Part shown: positions 22,782 to 25,015 of the stretch, piece after piece
Layout of the letters: every line of letters starts with the position of its first letter
How positions within the stretch are numbered: the first letter of the stretch is position 1
Assembly: GCA_035550775.1 (NCBI GenBank)
Contig: DASZOO010000200.1
Location: 1 to 25,015, forward strand
Reading direction: 5' to 3'
Source: JAOUEA01 sp035550775
Lineage (GTDB): Bacteria > Actinomycetota > UBA4738 > HRBIN12
DNA length: 25,015 nucleotides
Position numbers and translations under genes: made by a program
Notes under the pieces: generated by a model
The model's input: the letters and a program-made list of their open reading frames with translations, nothing else
What the model was told of the DNA's origin: nothing
The model's database searches: none

Positions 22782-23509
22782 GTCGTCGACGGTGCGGACC
22801 GTGCGAACCTCGCGAACCTCGCGATCGTCTCGCGGCCATCGCGTTCGTGCGTCGCGTGGAAGCGGTCGGCCTCGGCACGCACGACGTCGGCGGCCTTGCC
22901 CCACATCGCCTCCAGGTCGTGGCCGGGCTGCTGCTCGAAGGAGCCGAGCCAGAGATCCACCTCGGGGCGATCGACGTCGAGGTGCCACTGGACGCCCCAG
23001 GTCCGGTCTCCGACGCGGTAGGCCTGGTTGCGCACACGGTCTCCGGTCGCGAGCAGGGTCGCTCCTTCCGGGAGCTCGTAGGTGTCCATGTGCCACTGGA
23101 ACACCCGGTCGCCCTCCGCGTAGTGGCCGACGAGCGGGTCGTCGACGGCGGCGGCCGTGGGCCGGATCGGCTCGTACCCGACTTCGCGCACCGGCGCCCG
23201 GACGACCTCGCGGCCGAGCGACCACGCGAGCAGCTGGGCGCCGAAGCAGATGCCCAGGTAGGGGATCCCCCGGTCGATCGCATCGAGGGTGAGCTCCCGA
23301 ACCTCCTTGATGAGCGGGTGCTCGTCGGCCTGGTCGACGTTGTAGGAGCTGCCGAACACGACGACGCCGGTCGTGCCCTCGAGCGACGGACGCGGGTCGC
23401 CGTCGATCGCCTCCCAAACGGCGACCGGCACGTCGGCGGCCGCGAGCGCCGAGGGCGCCACGCCGAACGTCTCCTCGGGGTCGCACCGCACGAGCAGGAC
23501 CGGGTCCAT
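22778..23509 (-). CDS. Class I glutamine amidotransferase-like protein (GMP-synthase GATase type)
   Basis: The 243-residue protein is first in the minus-strand cluster. It has LEGTTGVVVFGSSYNVDQADEHP and the nucleophile elbow GIPYLGICFGAQLLAWSLG with Cys88. VFQWHMDTYELPEGATLLA and WGVQWHLDVDRPEVD follow. The usual HPE at the end of the triad reads HLD, so Glu may be replaced by Asp. These stand-alone proteins resemble the amidotransferase domain of GMP synthase and usually have no assigned substrate; some act on gamma-glutamyl amides or peptides. The end (TIARFARFARSAPSTT) is basic and probably disordered. ATG 23509 has TACACT 8 nt upstream and no Shine-Dalgarno. Confidence 0.88.
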   Translation of the reverse strand: MDPVLLVRCDPEETFGVAPSALAAADVPVAVWEAIDGDPRPSLEGTTGVVVFGSSYNVDQADEHPLIKEVRELTLDAIDRGIPYLGICFGAQLLAWSLGREVVRAPVREVGYEPIRPTAAAVDDPLVGHYAEGDRVFQWHMDTYELPEGATLLATGDRVRNQAYRVGDRTWGVQWHLDVDRPEVDLWLGSFEQQPGHDLEAMWGKAADVVRAEADRFHATHERDGRETIARFARFARSAPSTT

Positions 23510-23517
23510 GGCCGTCG

Positions 23518-23523
23518 AGTGTA
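23518..23523 (-). promoter_or_regulatory. Putative -10 element (TACACT) for the amidotransferase gene
   Basis: TACACT on the minus strand ends 8 nt before ATG 23509. It lies back-to-back with the -10 of the divergent dehydrogenase gene, separated by 5 bp. Confidence 0.5.
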
Positions 23524-23528
23524 GGTGC

Positions 23529-23534
23529 TACGGT
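23529..23534 (+). promoter_or_regulatory. Putative -10 element (TACGGT) for glutaryl-CoA dehydrogenase
   Basis: TACGGT ends 7 nt before ATG 23542, with no Shine-Dalgarno. Together with TACACT on the other strand it forms a compact divergent promoter in a 32-bp gap. Confidence 0.55.
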
Positions 23535-23541
23535 CCCCGCT

Positions 23542-24714
23542 ATGACGGTTCAGATCGATCCGCACGACCTGCTCGACATCGACCACCTGCTCTCCGACGA
23601 CGAGCGGACGGTGCGGGACACGGCCAGGGAATGGGTGCGCGGGCGCATCCTGCCCGAGGTCGAGGACTGGTACGAGGCGGGGGAGTTCCCGGCGCGCGAA
23701 CTCGCGAAGGAGCTCGGGGAGATGGGCTTCCTCGGCATGCAGCTCGAGGGCGAGGGCATGCTCGGACTGAACGCCGTCGCGTACGGGCTCGTCGAGCTCG
23801 AGCTGGAAGCCGGCGACTCGGGCCTTCGCTCGTTCGTCTCGGTGACGAGCGCCTTGGCGATGTACGCGATCCACACGTTCGGCAGCGACGAGCAGCGCGC
23901 CGAGTGGATGCCGCGCCTGACGAGCGGGGACGCGATCGGATGCTTCGGGTTGAGCGAGCCCGATTCCGGCAGCGACCCCGGTTCGATGCGCACGTTCGCT
24001 CGGCGCGACGGCGACGACTGGGTGCTCAACGGCACGAAGATGTGGATCACGAACGGCAGCGTGAGCGACGTCGCGATCGTGTGGGCGAACACGGACGACG
24101 GGATCCGTGGCTTCGTCGTGCCGTGCGACGCGCCTGGATTCACGGCGCCCGACATCCACAAGAAGCTCTCGCTCCGAGCGAGCGTTACCTCGGAGCTCGT
24201 GATGGACGACGTGCGACTGCCCGCCGGCGCCGTGCTGCCCGGGGTCGAGGGCCTGACCGGTCCGCTGTCGTGCCTCAACGAGGCCCGCTACGGCATCGTC
24301 TGGGGCGTGATGGGGGCGGCACGCGCCTGCTTCGAGGCGGCGCTGAACTACTCGAAGGAACGGGTGCAGTTCGGCAAGCCGATCGGCGCGTTCCAGCTCA
24401 CGCAGAAGAAGCTGACCGACATGGCGCTGGAGATCGAGAAGGGCACGCTGCTCGCCTACCACCTCGGCCGCATGAAGGACGACGGGCGCCTGCGGCCCGA
24501 GCACGTGTCGATCGGGAAGCTCAACAACACGCGGGAAGCGATCGAGGTCGCTCGCACGTCGCGCGGCATCCTCGGCGCGAACGGCATCACGCTCGAGTAC
24601 CCGATCATGCGCCACATGACGAACCTCGAATCGGTGATCACCTACGAGGGCACCGAAGAGGTGCACACGCTCGTGATCGGCGGACTGCTCACGGGCCACC
24701 GCGCGTTCGTGTGA
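23542..24714 (+). CDS. gcdH: Glutaryl-CoA dehydrogenase (acyl-CoA dehydrogenase family)
   Basis: The 390-residue flavoenzyme is expected to oxidise and decarboxylate glutaryl-CoA to crotonyl-CoA, late in lysine and tryptophan breakdown, passing electrons to ETF. The order is typical: an N-terminal helical domain, the FAD/substrate segment CFGLSEPDSGSDPGSM, KMWITNGSVSDVAIVWA, and the C-terminal helical domain with YGIVWGVMGAARACFEAAL and RVQFGKPIGAFQLTQKKL. Two features favour GcdH over other family members. SGLRSFVSV places Arg96 where the human enzyme has the glutarate-binding Arg94, and TYEGTEEVHTLVIG holds the catalytic base Glu369. MKDDGRLRPEHVSIGKLNN is also GcdH-like. The start is set by TACGGT 7 nt upstream. 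The 3' end overlaps a kinase-family gene. Confidence 0.9.
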   Translation: MTVQIDPHDLLDIDHLLSDDERTVRDTAREWVRGRILPEVEDWYEAGEFPARELAKELGEMGFLGMQLEGEGMLGLNAVAYGLVELELEAGDSGLRSFVSVTSALAMYAIHTFGSDEQRAEWMPRLTSGDAIGCFGLSEPDSGSDPGSMRTFARRDGDDWVLNGTKMWITNGSVSDVAIVWANTDDGIRGFVVPCDAPGFTAPDIHKKLSLRASVTSELVMDDVRLPAGAVLPGVEGLTGPLSCLNEARYGIVWGVMGAARACFEAALNYSKERVQFGKPIGAFQLTQKKLTDMALEIEKGTLLAYHLGRMKDDGRLRPEHVSIGKLNNTREAIEVARTSRGILGANGITLEYPIMRHMTNLESVITYEGTEEVHTLVIGGLLTGHRAFV

Positions 24715-25015
24715 GCCCCTCGCCTCCCGACGAGATCCCGCTGGAAGGAGCCGTCGGCGCGGTGCGCGTCGGCGACACCGTTCGCAAGGTCACCGGGCCG
24801 TGGACCCCCACGGTCCACGCCCTGCTCCGCTACCTCGCCGACGCCGGGTTCGACCTCGCACCGGAACCCCTCGGCCTCGACGAGCTGGGACGCGAGGTGC
24901 AGTCGTTCCTCCCCGGCACCCCGGCGTACCGGCCGTGGCCACCCGTGCTGTTGCGCGTCGACGGGGTCGTGCGGCTCGCACGCGCCCTGCGTCGCTATCA
25001 CGATGTCGTGCGCCG
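24711..25015 (+). CDS. Aminoglycoside-phosphotransferase (APH) family kinase, 5' part
   Basis: The GTG at 24711 overlaps the gcdH stop (GTGA), and the frame stays open to the window edge, giving about 101 residues. The N-terminus reads EGAVGAVRVGDTVRKVTGPWTPTVHALLRYL, then FDLAPEPLGLDELGREVQSF and LPGTP. This is the N-lobe pattern of APH-family small-molecule kinases: a beta hairpin with the ATP-site lysine (RKVTGPW), a helix, and the E-V-x-x-F-L-P-G hinge. The catalytic HxD loop would lie beyond the window. Despite the family name, most environmental members phosphorylate unknown metabolites, and nothing here indicates drug resistance. It is coupled to gcdH, so it may be co-expressed, but a shared pathway is unproven. 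Confidence 0.85.
   Translation, partial: MSPSPPDEIPLEGAVGAVRVGDTVRKVTGPWTPTVHALLRYLADAGFDLAPEPLGLDELGREVQSFLPGTPAYRPWPPVLLRVDGVVRLARALRRYHDVVR

Noticed and set aside
21898..24699. Minus-strand open frame of about 960 codons reaching across gcdH and both amidotransferases
   Set aside because: Residue use is that of a shifted GC-rich frame (runs of Ser/Arg/Pro), with no recognisable domain. The genes in other frames are clearly real. Only its last 26 codons are kept, as a speculative leader.
24711..25015. Antibiotic-resistance gene
   Set aside because: APH-family folds are widespread in metabolic kinases. The catalytic part is outside the window and no resistance context is present.
1..25015. 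CRISPR arrays, tRNA or rRNA genes, insertion sequences, prophage
   Set aside because: No repeat-spacer pattern, RNA gene signature, transposase, integrase or terminal repeats were seen on either strand.

Overview
The window is very G+C-rich (roughly 70% by eye), densely coding, and has no gene-free stretch longer than about 140 bp. The gene content points to Actinomycetota, probably an uncultured or poorly studied high-GC lineage: a UvrD2-type helicase with a C-terminal HRDC domain, DUF5317, an MpaB/DUF2236 protein, a MoxR-type ATPase paired with a VWA protein, and many GTG starts. The taxon is an inference. There are no rRNA, tRNA, CRISPR, transposase or phage genes, so this is an ordinary chromosomal segment with several poorly characterised loci.

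Layout: (1) 2-1334: the 3' part of a NarL-type sensor histidine kinase converges with, and overlaps for 155 bp, a DUF5317 membrane protein. (2) 1440-4584, + strand: MpaB-like oxygenase, then a tightly overlapping trio of HAD-IIA phosphatase, UbiE-like methyltransferase and a UbiA-like membrane protein. (3) 4609-6558, - strand: UvrD2-like helicase. (4) 6641-12084, + strand: ankyrin protein, MoxR/Mg-chelatase-like ATPase, small four-helix membrane protein, degenerate NERD-like protein, VWA protein and a membrane-anchored exported protein. (5) 12081-14095, - strand: CaiB/BaiF CoA-transferase coupled to a methyltransferase. (6) 14181-14867, + strand: winged-helix-like/coiled-coil protein. (7) 14874-23509, - strand: two class I glutamine amidotransferases (one of peptidase family C26), an S66 LD-carboxypeptidase, and a complete Opp/Dpp-type peptide ABC importer. 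(8) 23542-end, + strand: glutaryl-CoA dehydrogenase and the start of an aminoglycoside-phosphotransferase-family kinase.

Two themes stand out. First, most genes that start a transcription unit have a TANNNT (or CANNNT) hexamer ending 6-8 nt before the start codon, and most have no usefully spaced Shine-Dalgarno sequence. Most downstream genes instead overlap the preceding gene, several of them with a good Shine-Dalgarno. This indicates widespread leaderless transcription, with some divergent promoters packed into very short spaces. Second, block 7 looks like a peptide acquisition and processing locus, possibly for murein or gamma-glutamyl peptides. Its binding protein is unusual in having a C-terminal membrane anchor instead of a lipobox. 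The most plausible little-described system is the MoxR-VWA cluster at 7111-11451 with the two small proteins between its core members.
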